DNA of 64,000 nucleotides from Nocardia sp. NBC_01730 (GCF_035920445.1 NZ_CP109162.1:7502001-7566000), one strand, 5' to 3'; positions 1-8,543 are shown, counted from the first letter of the stretch. The notes: a model not told the origin generated them from the letters alone. Numbers and translations are program-made.

Positions 1-368
1 CCGAACCAGGGATACACCGGTCCGGTGTTACCGCGGCCGAGCATCAGGTCGACGCGGCCCTCGGCCAGATGCTGCAGCATCGCGAAGTCCTCGGCGATCT
101 TCACCGGATCGTTCGTGGTGATGAGCGTCGTCGCGGTGGACAGCTGCAGCCGCTCGGTCCGCGCCGCGATGTAGCCGAGCATCGTCGTCGGCGACGACGG
201 CACGAACGGCGGGTTGTGGTGTTCGCCGGTGGCGAACACGTCCAGCCCGACCTCCTCGGCCTTGCGCGCGATCGTCACCATCGCCGTGATGCGCTCGTGC
301 TCACTCGGCGTCCGGCCGGTGGTCGGATCGGTCGTCACATCACCGACCGTGAAAATCCCGAACTGCAC
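1..368 (-). CDS. LLM class flavin-dependent oxidoreductase, N-terminal part
   Basis: This is the first ~122 codons of a luciferase-like monooxygenase; the gene leaves the window at base 1. The minus-strand translation opens with VQFGIFTVGDVTTDP and contains TGEHHNPPF, a flavin/substrate-pocket segment common in the luciferase-like fold, followed by a segment ending VDLMLGRG, typical of the F420- or FMN-dependent family. The start is taken as the GTG at 366-368 because a GAGGAG ribosome-binding site lies just upstream. The family oxidises diverse substrates with reduced flavin; the substrate cannot be told from this part. Confidence 0.85.
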   Translation of the reverse strand, partial: MQFGIFTVGDVTTDPTTGRTPSEHERITAMVTIARKAEEVGLDVFATGEHHNPPFVPSSPTTMLGYIAARTERLQLSTATTLITTNDPVKIAEDFAMLQHLAEGRVDLMLGRGNTGPVYPWF

Positions 369-470
369 GATGCCTCCTCGATTCCCAGTCTGACAGTAAA
401 TTGGTGGATATGGCAACCAAGACAACCGGCGGAAGTGCCCGGCTATTCCCGCAGCGGCCGGTGGCGTCGG

Positions 471-620
471 TTACGGCAGGTATTCCCGCAGCCAGGTCAC
501 CTGCCCCGTGTCGAGTTCGGTGGCGTCGAAGTGCGTGAACGGGACGGTCAGGGCGAAGGGGACCCATACGCCCATCGCTGTGCGTGCCGCCGGATAGTCT
601 CGGATTCCCGGCTGCGGCCG
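471..620 (-). other. Possible C-terminal gene remnant (369-874 otherwise without a gene)
   Basis: Between the oxidoreductase start and the next gene I see no intact gene. One minus-strand frame, open from 620 to a TAA at 471-473, reads like the end of a real protein (…GVWVPFALTVPFTHFDATE…, ending WLREYLP). The only ATG in it leaves 34 residues. It may be the tail of a deleted gene or a small protein. I do not recognise the family. Confidence 0.22.
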
Positions 621-874
621 CTACTCGCTCGTCGGTCGTCGGTCGTCCACGATCTCCGCCTCGGATGGGTGAGTGCCGACTCCAACATAGGGGTGCCCGG
701 TGCCTTCGCCCGTGTCCGGCAACTACAGGCTCAGCGACAGCGGGCCGCTGGACATGCGCGTGTGAGTGGGGCGCGCTACCGGAATCAGGTAGCCGACTAC
801 CCACGACATCCTGTGGCATGTCCGCAGAATTGGCCGCCTCAGGGTTGTAGCAATTGGGGTCGAAGGGGTGTCAC

Positions 875-1420
875 ATGGCTGGATATCGCGATTGGCTGTC
901 GCCTGCTCCGAATCCGGAACCGCCGTTGGAAAGTCGTCGCCGCGCCGAGGTTGAGCGGGCGGCAGGGAATCCGGCGGCGCGCGCATTACCGTGCCGGACC
1001 CGCCCGCACGCCGCCGAGCCGGGACGGGTGGGTGCGGGTGTGCGGCACGCGATGCGGAAGGGACATTCGGGCGACACTCGGATCGACCACGAAAACTACT
1101 CGGCAGCACGACATTTCGCTGAGGCTGCGGTGCGGGTCGCGTTGGAGGTGCTCGACCGCAGAAGATCGGTGGCGCAGCTGGCCGCGGTCGCCGACCCGAC
1201 GGTGATCGCCGCGGTGCGCACCTTGATTGGTGCCGATCTCGTGCCGGGCCGCTCGCTCGGCGTCGCGGTGCCGATCCGGGTGAGCGTGACGCTGGTGGAC
1301 GCCAAGACCGCCGAGGTCTACGCCGGATATGCCCGCGGCAGGCGGCATTTCGCGCTGGCGGCGCGTATCGCACGCACCCGATCCGCGGGGTGGCGGCTGA
1401 CAGCATTGCGGATCAGGTGA
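875..1420 (+). CDS. Rv3235-like conserved hypothetical protein
   Basis: A 181-residue protein starting MAGYRDWLSP. The N-terminal ~85 residues are Pro/Arg-rich and look disordered. The C-terminal half (FAEAAVRVALEVLDRRRSVAQL … VTLVDAKTAEVYAGYARGR) matches my recollection of the Rv3235 family of Mycobacteriales, whose function is unknown. The ATG at 875 is chosen because GAAGGGG sits 7 bp before it; a TTG seven codons upstream is an alternative. It stands alone, with no operon partner visible. Confidence 0.7.
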   Translation: MAGYRDWLSPAPNPEPPLESRRRAEVERAAGNPAARALPCRTRPHAAEPGRVGAGVRHAMRKGHSGDTRIDHENYSAARHFAEAAVRVALEVLDRRRSVAQLAAVADPTVIAAVRTLIGADLVPGRSLGVAVPIRVSVTLVDAKTAEVYAGYARGRRHFALAARIARTRSAGWRLTALRIR

Positions 1421-1469
1421 CGAGAGGCCGCGGCGTGGGTTCGTTTCCGCGTAGCGGCCGGACGGCGGG

Positions 1470-1634
1470 TCAGTTGCGCAACAGCAGGAAGGTGCCCGCG
1501 ACGAGGAGTGCGAGGATCACCGATGCGACGCCGTACGCCAAGCGATGGTCGCGCACGCCGGGGATGGCGCGGTCGAGGGCGTAGCGGCCGGGGCCGGTCA
1601 GGGTGATCGCGGTGGCGGCAAGGGTGAGCGGCGC
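1470..1634 (-). pseudogene. DoxX-family membrane protein, C-terminal remnant
   Basis: Directly after the dioxygenase stop codon, and in the same reading frame, about 54 more codons read like a DoxX C-terminus: LTLAATAITLTGPGRYALDR, then a hydrophobic segment VASVILALLVAGTFLLLRN and a TGA. No start codon or ribosome-binding site precedes it and the first three membrane segments expected for DoxX are missing. I read it as the 3' end of a doxX gene left by a deletion that joined it to the dioxygenase gene. Confidence 0.6.
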
Positions 1635-2420
1635 TCAGCCGAGTTGAATGGATCGGCGGGCCATGCCGAACCAGTAACCGTCGATGACGGTGCGCAGCGA
1701 GTCGAGGTCGTTCTCGCCGGCACCGAGTGAGACGAACAGCGGTGCGAAGTGATCGGTGCGCGGATGGGCGAGGCCCGCCGCGGGCGCCTTGTGCTCGAAG
1801 TCGAGCACCGCGTCCAGGTCGCGGGCGGCCAGCGCTTCGCGGCCCCACTCGTCGAATTCCACGGTGTATGCGTGGACGTGCTCGTCGTCGGTCGTCATGG
1901 CGCGCAGGTTGTGGGTGAAGAATCCGCTGCCGACGATCAGGACACCCTCGTCGCGCAGCGGAGCCAGCCTGCGACCGATGTCCATCAGCGCCCGCGGGTC
2001 CAACGTCGGCATCGACAGTTGCAGCACGGGCACGTCGGCCGCCGGATACATTTCCTTCAGCGGCACATAGGCGCCGTGGTCGAGCCCACGGTCCGGGACG
2101 TCGGCCACGGTGACCCCGGGGCCGCGCAACAGGTTCCGCACCTTCTCGGCCAGCTCCTGCGCGCCCGGTGCGGCGTAGCGCACCTGGTAGTAGCGCTCGG
2201 GGAAGCCCCAGAAGTCGTAAACCAGCGGCACGGTGGTGGTAGCGCCGAGCGCGATCGGCGCGGCCTCCCAGTGCGCGGAGATCATCAGGATCGCGGTGGG
2301 TCGCGGAAGATCGCGCGACCACGCGGCCAATTCGGCGGGCCAGCGCGCATGGTCGGCCAGCGGCGGGGCCCCGTGCGAGAGGTACAGCACCGGCATTCGT
2401 TCGGAACTCGTGCCGGTCAT
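1635..2420 (-). CDS. DODA-type (LigB/YgiD-like) extradiol aromatic ring-opening dioxygenase
   Basis: A 261-residue cytosolic metal-dependent dioxygenase of the class III extradiol superfamily, which cleaves catechol-type rings; members such as YgiD act on DOPA-like substrates. Visible family features are LYLSHGAPPL near the N-terminus, MISAHWE around residue 48, a DRGLDHGAYVPL segment and GSGFFTHNLR. The length fits the family. The start at 2418-2420 is supported by GGGGGAG upstream. It is divergent from a MarR regulator across two identical palindromes, so it is probably that regulator's target. A DoxX fragment follows in frame after the stop. Confidence 0.88.
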   Translation of the reverse strand: MTGTSSERMPVLYLSHGAPPLADHARWPAELAAWSRDLPRPTAILMISAHWEAAPIALGATTTVPLVYDFWGFPERYYQVRYAAPGAQELAEKVRNLLRGPGVTVADVPDRGLDHGAYVPLKEMYPAADVPVLQLSMPTLDPRALMDIGRRLAPLRDEGVLIVGSGFFTHNLRAMTTDDEHVHAYTVEFDEWGREALAARDLDAVLDFEHKAPAAGLAHPRTDHFAPLFVSLGAGENDLDSLRTVIDGYWFGMARRSIQLG

Positions 2421-2448
2421 GGCGTTCTCCCCCTTTGGGTCGCTAGTA

Positions 2449-2498
2449 GTTCAAATTTGAACATAGAGGGGACACTAGCAAGTTGTTCAAATTTGAAC
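2449..2498. promoter_or_regulatory. Paired MarR-type operator in divergent promoter
   Basis: Two perfect copies of the 14-bp palindrome GTTCAAATTTGAAC lie at 2449-2462 and 2485-2498, 36 bp centre to centre, between the divergent dioxygenase and marR starts. MarR proteins commonly bind such AT-rich palindromes between themselves and their target gene. Autoregulation and repression of the dioxygenase are inferred. Confidence 0.8.
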
Positions 2499-2519
2499 AA
2501 GAAGACTAAGGTGGAAGTC

Positions 2520-2972
2520 ATGGATCCGCAGTGGTTGAACGCGCGCGAGATGGAGGTCTGGCAGAACTTCCTCGCGGCGGGAGCGCTCGTCGCTCGCGAG
2601 GTCGAACGCCATCTCAGGCAGGAGGGGCTGTCGCACACGCAGTATGAAGTCCTGGTCCGGCTCGCGGACGCGCCGGAAGGCCGCCTGCGGATGACCGAAC
2701 TGGCCGACGCGCTCTACACCTCGAAGAGCGGTCTGAGCTATCAGGTGACGCAGCTGGAGAAGGCTGGACTGCTGGTGCGCGAGGCATGCCCGACAGACGT
2801 GCGCGGCGTCATCGCCGTCCTCACCGATGCGGGCCGGGATCGTCTGGCGCGGATCGCTCCCGGCCACGTTGCCACGGTTCGCCGGGTCCTGGTCGACGTG
2901 CTCACGCCCGCCCAGCAGGACGCCGTCGCGGACGGGCTCGGCGAGGTCGGCCGACGGCTGACCCCCTTGTGA
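2520..2972 (+). CDS. MarR family transcriptional regulator
   Basis: A 150-residue winged-helix regulator starting MDPQWLNARE. The MarR core is clear: an N-terminal dimerisation helix, then LSHTQYEVLVRLADAPEGRL, the recognition region LYTSKSGLSYQVTQLEKAGL and the wing segment ACPTDVRGVIAVLTDAGR. The ATG at 2520 is preceded by GTGGAAG. It is divergent from the ring-opening dioxygenase over two identical palindromes, so it probably controls both genes in response to an aromatic ligand; the ligand is unknown. Confidence 0.9.
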   Translation: MDPQWLNAREMEVWQNFLAAGALVAREVERHLRQEGLSHTQYEVLVRLADAPEGRLRMTELADALYTSKSGLSYQVTQLEKAGLLVREACPTDVRGVIAVLTDAGRDRLARIAPGHVATVRRVLVDVLTPAQQDAVADGLGEVGRRLTPL

Positions 2973-2984
2973 GGTGACCGGACC

Positions 2985-3893
2985 TCAGGCCACCGAGCTC
3001 AGCCAGTCGTGCATCCAGGACAGCGCGGTCTTTCCGCCGCCGACCGGATAACTGCCATAACGGGTGTGCGCCTGGGAGCGGTAGAACTCGTCGAACAGAC
3101 GAGCCCGTTCCTGGTTGGCCGACTCCGAGAGCTGGTTCTGCAGCAGCGTGATCCCGCCGTTGGTCATGAGATCGCCGATGATCGCGCCCATTTCGAGCTG
3201 GTAGCGCCAGATGTTGGCCAATTCGGGATGGGAGGTCTGGGCCAGAAAGCCTGCGAAGCGGGTCACGAAATCGTCCGCGGCGGTGGCGCAGTAGAGGTCC
3301 CCGATCGCGCAGATGGTGCGGGTCTGTGGGCTGACGAAGCCGAACCCGCCGATCCGGGGACCACCCGCGCCCGCGCCGTGGACCGGGGGTCCGACCATCG
3401 CGTCGGCGGGTGAGCGGCGCGGGTCGGAGATGAGACCGACCGCGGCGATCCGGTGCGGCGGCACGACGCCGAGGCCGGTGCCGATCTCCGCGGCGAGATC
3501 ACCTGCGGCGTCCGCGCCCTGGCTGTACCCGATCAGCGCGATCCTGGCCGCGTCGCACTGGTGGGCCATCGCCGCGATCATGCCGCGCGCGCTGTCCACG
3601 GCCTCGCGCTTGGAAGCTCCGTAGACCTCGCTCTCCCACGGGAATGCCGTCGCGGCATAGCTGACGTAGTCGACGCGCACCGTGGCGGGCAGTCCGTTGG
3701 TGACCGCCGCGAGCATCCCGGGCCCCGGCCTGTCGCCGTCCGGCTGATCGGTGGTCTCCCATGTCCCCGGGATCGCCACCACGTAGGTGCTCGGGCACCC
3801 CGAGTCGGCGGCGGCGGGCCCGATTCCCGGGCTGACACAGGGCAGCGTCATCGCCGCGATTCCGATGGCCGCCCACATCAACTTCGATCGCAT
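2985..3893 (-). CDS. Secreted cutinase-family esterase
   Basis: A 302-residue exported serine esterase of the cutinase-like alpha/beta-hydrolase family. The N-terminus MRSKLMWAAIGIAAMTL… is a signal peptide with a probable AAA-D cleavage region. The nucleophile elbow is GYSQGAD; paired Cys (CPSTYV; TICAIGDLYC) suggest disulfides. The C-terminal ~100 residues exceed a minimal cutinase. Substrates in this family are lipid esters; the actual one is unknown. I chose the ATG at 3891-3893 because the signal peptide begins there, although the frame stays open upstream. It is convergent with marR and divergent from the crotonase. Confidence 0.85.
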   Translation of the reverse strand: MRSKLMWAAIGIAAMTLPCVSPGIGPAAADSGCPSTYVVAIPGTWETTDQPDGDRPGPGMLAAVTNGLPATVRVDYVSYAATAFPWESEVYGASKREAVDSARGMIAAMAHQCDAARIALIGYSQGADAAGDLAAEIGTGLGVVPPHRIAAVGLISDPRRSPADAMVGPPVHGAGAGGPRIGGFGFVSPQTRTICAIGDLYCATAADDFVTRFAGFLAQTSHPELANIWRYQLEMGAIIGDLMTNGGITLLQNQLSESANQERARLFDEFYRSQAHTRYGSYPVGGGKTALSWMHDWLSSVA

Positions 3894-4067
3894 GGCGTTT
3901 GCTCCTGGTACTCCACGCGCCGCAGGGCGCTGCCCGGCAGGAATCGGCCTTCGCCAGTGCCGTGCGGTGGTCGGCCCAGGACCGTCGAAGGCGCCATTGA
4001 GACTCATCGGTCTCAAATGTCCAGTCAGGATAGCGGCGGTGTGGGAGACAGCACAATCATCGCCTAT

Positions 4068-4083
4068 AGTGACGCATATCACA
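4068..4083. promoter_or_regulatory. CRP/FNR-family-like operator
   Basis: The minus strand reads TGTGATATGCGTCACT, which matches the CRP consensus TGTGA-N6-TCACA at nine of ten fixed positions. It lies in the 307-bp divergent region between the cutinase and crotonase genes, next to a TATAGT that could be a -10 element. Mycobacterial CRP uses a site of this form. Assignment is by similarity only. Confidence 0.45.
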
Positions 4084-4200
4084 CTGATTGATGTTGTGCT
4101 ATCTGTTAGGCGGGCGCTGCTTTGGATCACCTCCTTCGGGCGGCTGGTTCGGTTGCGGTCTGAGCGTGAAATCTCTCGCCTTCAAGTAGAGGAAGCGTTG

Positions 4201-5220
4201 ATGACAGACAGTGGCATCCAGGCCGATGATGGGCCGGGCGCGTGGTACCGGAACTGGACCGAAACTCCCGACTCGCCCTGGACGGGCCGTCCGGAGCCGC
4301 AGAGCGATCGGGAGTATCGGACGCTGACCTACGAGCGGGACGGCCGCATCGCGCGGATCACCTTCAACCGCCCGGAGAAGGGCAATGCGATCACGCCGGA
4401 CACTCCGCACGACCTGGCGCACGCCGTCGAGCGTGCGGATCTGGATCCCCGGGTGCACGTGATCCTGCTGTCCGGGCGCGGCAAGGGATTCTGCGGCGGG
4501 TATGACCTGAGCATGTTCGCCGAGCAGAGCTTCGTGGTGCGCGGCGGTCCCGACGATGTGGCGGGGACCGTCGTCGATCCGACGGTGCAGGGCCGCAACC
4601 ACAATCCGGCGCAGACCTGGGACCCGATGATCGACTACGCGATGATGAGTCGCTTCAACCGCGGCTTCGCGAGCCTGTTGCAGGCGAACAAGCCGACGGT
4701 GGCCAAGCTGCACGGCTTCGCCGTCGCAGGCGGCAGCGACATCGCCCTGTTCGCCGACCAGATCATCTGTGCCGACGACACGAAGATCGGCTACCCGCCC
4801 ACCCGCGTCTGGGGCATCCCCGCGGCGGGCATGTGGGCGCACCGGCTCGGCGACCAGCGCGCCAAACGCCTGTTGTTCACGGGCGACTGCATCACGGGGA
4901 AGCAGGCAGCCGAATGGGGACTGGCAGTCGAGTCGTGTCCCGCCGCCGAGCTCGACCAGTGCACCGAGGAATTCGTCGCGCGAATCGCCCGCATGCCGAT
5001 CAACCAGTTGATGATGGCCAAGCTGGCGCTCAACTCGGCGCTGTACGCGCAGGGCGTCGCGAACTCCGGCATGATCAGCACTGTGTTCGACGGCGTCTCC
5101 CGGCACACCAGGGAGGGCTACGCCTTTCAATCACGTGCTGCCACAGCCGGTTTCCGTGAAGCGGTGCGGGAACGCGATGAACCCTTCGGTGATCACAAGC
5201 GCGGCCCGTTCGACCGGTAG
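4201..5220 (+). CDS. Crotonase/enoyl-CoA hydratase family protein
   Basis: A 339-residue crotonase-fold protein. Family marks are ITFNRPEKGNAIT, the oxyanion-hole segment GRGKGFCGGYDLSMFAE, and the second loop KLHGFAVAGGSDIALFAD. It is longer than a standard ~260-residue hydratase, with an N-terminal extension of about 45 residues and an inserted loop (FVVRGGPDDVAGTVVDPTVQ), as in several actinobacterial paralogues. A role in acyl-CoA metabolism follows from the family; the exact reaction is not predictable. The ATG at 4201 follows AGAGGAAG. Confidence 0.88.
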   Translation: MTDSGIQADDGPGAWYRNWTETPDSPWTGRPEPQSDREYRTLTYERDGRIARITFNRPEKGNAITPDTPHDLAHAVERADLDPRVHVILLSGRGKGFCGGYDLSMFAEQSFVVRGGPDDVAGTVVDPTVQGRNHNPAQTWDPMIDYAMMSRFNRGFASLLQANKPTVAKLHGFAVAGGSDIALFADQIICADDTKIGYPPTRVWGIPAAGMWAHRLGDQRAKRLLFTGDCITGKQAAEWGLAVESCPAAELDQCTEEFVARIARMPINQLMMAKLALNSALYAQGVANSGMISTVFDGVSRHTREGYAFQSRAATAGFREAVRERDEPFGDHKRGPFDR

Positions 5221-5439
5221 TCCCGCAGGGTGTGGAGATCGACGCCGAAGGTGGGTCGCGCAAGGGCGACGTGCGGCGCCGACATCTTCCGAGGCTGTCG
5301 GCGCTGTTGCTATGCGTCGGAAGCGTGTCCGAACCGCTTGTTCACTCTCGCGCAGTGTTTCCGCCCAACCACCGGTGTGCCGGTCGGCGGCGGCGAGTCC
5401 GACGCGGAGGTGTTCCGGCCGAACGATGGGGTGGTCGGC

Positions 5440-5475
5440 CCGGTGTCGCCGAGAGGGGGCGCTCGGCGACACCGG
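5440..5475. terminator. Perfect 14-bp hairpin downstream of the crotonase gene
   Basis: CCGGTGTCGCCGAG and its exact complement flank an 8-nt loop, 220 bp after the crotonase stop. No T-run follows, which is common for actinobacterial terminators. The rest of 5221-5836 shows no gene that I can support. Confidence 0.5.
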
Positions 5476-5836
5476 CGTATCCGAACGCGCTGCGAGAGCG
5501 CACGTGCCGCCGCGAAGGGAGAGCACGCCACCTCAGCATAGAGCGATCAATGGTTTGGCGCGCGCCGCGAATCCCGCATGGGCACGACGGACCACGGCGC
5601 GCGGTGCATGGGCGCCGAATCATGGCGCGCGTGCCGTTCGACTGCCTGATCACACGTGGATCTGACGACCGTGGAATCGCGCCGCGCCGCGTGTGTCGTC
5701 CGCGCCGCGCCGAATTGTTCCTCGTCTCGATAAATGAATAGTTTCGCTGGCAGCGGTACATCGACTATGAATGGGATGTGCCGTTGCCATACGTGATCAC
5801 TTGTCCGCCATCGAATCTCCCATGCGGGGAGCGCTG

Positions 5837-7432
5837 ATGGTCATCGAACATCCCATCGAGGACGAGGTCACGCAGCTGGCGAGACGGGTCGAAAAGGCCC
5901 GTGGACGGCTCGCCTACCAGTTCGATCCCGCGCTCACCGAGGCGCTCTCGGAGGACGAGCTGTATGCCGAACGTGATCTCGCCGAACGGATTCGTACGCA
6001 GGAGCGCGGACAGCGCTGGAAAGAGGCGCAGGCTGCCGCCGCGGCATCCGACCGTGCCAGGCAGACCACCGAAGCGATCGAGAAGGCCGACATGCGAGAT
6101 CTGTTGCTCGCCCGCAAGGCGATTGCCGCGCAGCGACGAGAATCCAGCCCGCACGCGAAGCTGGCCTCGCTCTACCGGCACCGGTCGTGGTCGCTGCGCG
6201 CACTGGCCGGCGTCGTGGCCGCGGGCATGCTGTGGTCGGCGGTCAACGTCCAGCACAACATCGCGCCCGGCGGCGCCGCCGATCCGCTGTACTGGTTCAG
6301 CTACCTCCTCGAAGGCATGATCAGCGTCTGCCTGATCATCATCATGATCGGCACCAACAAGGTCGCCGAATGGGGAGTCATCGACAACCGCCGTCAGGTC
6401 GCCACTGCCGAAGTCGCCCTCCTGTCCTTGACGGTCAGCCTCAACACCTACCCCTACCTGCGGGCGGGCGCGTGGTACGACGCCGCTGTGCACGCCATCG
6501 CGCCGGTGATGATCGGTGTCGCGCTGCTCATCCACGACGCCGCCAGCGCCCGCTACGGCCTCGCCATCGCCAGGGCCACCGAGCAGGTCCGCGATCTGCC
6601 CGACCCGGCCGAGCAGATTCGGCTCACGCTGCCCAGGTACCAGATGCCCGTTGCCGCGGAAGTGACGGTGCCGGGCGCGCCGCACGATCAGCCCGACGTC
6701 GAAGCACATCTGGAACCGCCGGCCGAGGTGACGCAGGTGACGGTGATCCCGCAGCCCGACGCCGAGGACGCGATCGTCGAAACCAATGGCGCACCGGCAC
6801 ATCCGGAACGTCCCGCTCGCGTCGCCATGGTGAAGGCGGAGAAGAAGCGCGCTCCGGTCGACTCACCCCGGAGACCGGTGCTGCCCGACACCATCACAGC
6901 GCTCGACCCGATGGACGACTTCGAGACTCGCCCCACCGTTCCGGTGCAGGTCGAGGACATCGACGCGTCGGTGGCCGCGAAGAGCAAGCCTGCCACGGCG
7001 GCCGACGGCAAGATGGCCGACGTGGACAGCGAGCTCGTCGCACCGGTAACCAAGGTCGACGATCGACCAGCGGCGCGAGCGCACATCGAAGAGCCGGCCG
7101 CGACCAAAGCGGTTGTCCGGCAGACGGCTTCGGCCAAGCCGCGGCCCCCGGTATCCGACTCCGAAGCCCCGACCGTCGTGCTGCCGGAAATCACCGGCGT
7201 AGGCGCCACGACCCGCCCGGTCGCCGAAGCCAAGAGTGGCACCGGAACGGTCGATGCCAAGGGCGGCAATGACAGCACCACGCCCGATGTCCGCCCGCCG
7301 GACATTTACGACACCGGCTCGTTCCGCGTCGCCGATATCCTCGAGCAGGAACTCGCCGAACTGCAGGCCGAGCGCCGTCGCGCCCGCACCAGCAGGCAGC
7401 GGACCGCGTCAACTGCGGGACGCGAGTCCTAG
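5837..7432 (+). CDS. DUF2637 domain-containing membrane protein
   Basis: A 531-residue protein. Residues ~1-110 are helical and charged (LARRVEKARGRLAYQ…), possibly coiled coil. Four hydrophobic segments follow: RALAGVVAAGMLWSAV, YLLEGMISVCLIIIMIG, VALLSLTVSLNTYPYL and AIAPVMIGVALLIHDA, matching the DUF2637 domain often seen in actinobacterial plasmid and integrative-element proteins. The remaining ~270 residues are low-complexity, rich in Pro, Ala, Val and acidic residues, ending in an Arg-rich tail. Function is unknown. The ATG at 5837 follows GGGGAGC; an in-frame ATG at 5822 is possible. Confidence 0.75.
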   Translation: MVIEHPIEDEVTQLARRVEKARGRLAYQFDPALTEALSEDELYAERDLAERIRTQERGQRWKEAQAAAAASDRARQTTEAIEKADMRDLLLARKAIAAQRRESSPHAKLASLYRHRSWSLRALAGVVAAGMLWSAVNVQHNIAPGGAADPLYWFSYLLEGMISVCLIIIMIGTNKVAEWGVIDNRRQVATAEVALLSLTVSLNTYPYLRAGAWYDAAVHAIAPVMIGVALLIHDAASARYGLAIARATEQVRDLPDPAEQIRLTLPRYQMPVAAEVTVPGAPHDQPDVEAHLEPPAEVTQVTVIPQPDAEDAIVETNGAPAHPERPARVAMVKAEKKRAPVDSPRRPVLPDTITALDPMDDFETRPTVPVQVEDIDASVAAKSKPATAADGKMADVDSELVAPVTKVDDRPAARAHIEEPAATKAVVRQTASAKPRPPVSDSEAPTVVLPEITGVGATTRPVAEAKSGTGTVDAKGGNDSTTPDVRPPDIYDTGSFRVADILEQELAELQAERRRARTSRQRTASTAGRES

Positions 7433-8522
7433 CGAGTCCCGTGCTTCGACAACGGTGCCCGTCGGCGCCAGGCGACAGGCCTGGCGAGACGGGCACCGTC
7501 GTTTCCGTCGTCCACCGCAGGATCTGTCGCGCCCCGGACGCCATGCCACCGCCGACCCGGAGCTGACGGGCGAGTTCGCCGAGTACGAAGGTTTCGATGA
7601 GCCCGCCGGTGGTGGCATCGTTGGTTATGCCGGTGCGCAGATTGGCGGCGAGGCCGGAGTCGTTGAAGACGAGCTTGGGTGTGGCGATCGCCCGTGCAGT
7701 GGCGTTGGCGGACCATGCGGGGATCAGCCGGATCAGATAGATGACTTCCAATAGGCCGATGTATTCGCGGATGGTGGTGACCGGGACGCCCAGATCTGAC
7801 GACAGTCGGCTGTAGTTGAGCAGACCACCGCTTTGTGCGGCCAGGGTTGCGACAAGTCGGCGCATATCGGAGCTGCGTTGAATATCGGCGACCTGATGGA
7901 TGTCACGGCTCATGATGTCGTCGAGGTAGGACTTGAAGAACTGTGCACGGCGCCGGGGATCGATCCTGCGAACAGCTTCGGGATATCCGCCGCGGGCGGC
8001 GATCGCTATATAGTCTCGGCGGCGCAGATCCGACGAAGCGGTCCGCAACCGAGTGCCTTCGGCGAATGCCGCATCGATGAATCCCTCGGGTGTGCCGAGT
8101 ATTTCGCCCTGCGACAGCGGGAAGAGTTCCAAGGTCTCCGAGCGGCCGGGTAGGGCGTCGGGGAGTTCGCTGAGCTTCAGCAGACGTGCGGAGCCGGTCA
8201 GCAGGAATCGCCCCGGACGTGGGTCGCGATCGACGATGTTCTTGATGGCCAGCCAGGGCTCGGGAACTCGCTGGACTTCATCGATCAGCATGGTCCCAGG
8301 GGCATCCAGGAATGCGATCGGGTCGGCGGTGGCGGAGGCTCGGGTTCGAGGGTCGTCGAGGTACCGCTTCACGACGTCAGGGCGGTCTCCGAGACATCGA
8401 TCGGCAAGCGTGCTTTTACCGGTTTGACGTGCACCGTTGATGATGACGACGCGGGTGTCCGATAGCGCCTCTTCGATCAGTCCGGCAGCTCGTCGGGGCA
8501 GGTACTCGACGGCTTGTCGCAT
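7191..8522 (-). CDS. AAA ATPase with DUF4143 domain, C-terminus damaged
   Basis: The first ~330 residues are a good AAA_14/DUF4143 protein: Walker A GARQTGKST, Walker B MLIDEVQR, sensor-like LLTGSARLL, then DUF4143 motifs SYLDDIMSRDI, LLNYSRLSSDLGV and PKLVFNDSGLAANL. After ELARQL the expected nuclease-like C-terminal sequence is absent. The frame instead runs through the strong hairpin at 7452-7499 and 240 bp antisense into the DUF2637 gene. I think the true 3' end has been deleted and the product is probably non-functional. The start is the ATG at 8520-8522; a TTG 39 bp upstream is possible. Such ATPases often occur as genomic islets of unknown role. Confidence 0.6.
   Translation of the reverse strand: MRQAVEYLPRRAAGLIEEALSDTRVVIINGARQTGKSTLADRCLGDRPDVVKRYLDDPRTRASATADPIAFLDAPGTMLIDEVQRVPEPWLAIKNIVDRDPRPGRFLLTGSARLLKLSELPDALPGRSETLELFPLSQGEILGTPEGFIDAAFAEGTRLRTASSDLRRRDYIAIAARGGYPEAVRRIDPRRRAQFFKSYLDDIMSRDIHQVADIQRSSDMRRLVATLAAQSGGLLNYSRLSSDLGVPVTTIREYIGLLEVIYLIRLIPAWSANATARAIATPKLVFNDSGLAANLRTGITNDATTGGLIETFVLGELARQLRVGGGMASGARQILRWTTETTVPVSPGLSPGADGHRCRSTGLARTRVPQLTRSAACWCGRDGARPAVRRVPARGYRRRGTSRCRKCPAGGHRAWCCHCRPWHRPFRCHSWLRRPGGSWRLRR
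7452..7499. terminator. Long bidirectional hairpin between convergent genes
   Basis: A 12-bp perfect outer stem (7452-7463 with 7488-7499), a small GG/A bulge and an 8-bp inner stem enclose a 5-nt loop. It sits 20 bp after the DUF2637 stop and would also terminate the convergent ATPase gene. Confidence 0.7.
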
Positions 8523-8543
8523 CGAAGGATCACTAGGTATCGG

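Noticed and set aside
4124..4136. GGATCACCTCCTT, identical to the 3' end of 16S rRNA
   Set aside because: Only 13 bases match and nothing upstream resembles 16S rRNA. Its complement also looks like a Shine-Dalgarno for a longer cutinase start, but it lies directly against the GTG and would place ~80 extra residues before the signal peptide.
5221..5836. Several small open frames after the crotonase gene
   Set aside because: They are Arg/Pro-rich with no start signals or domain features, and a strong hairpin lies among them.
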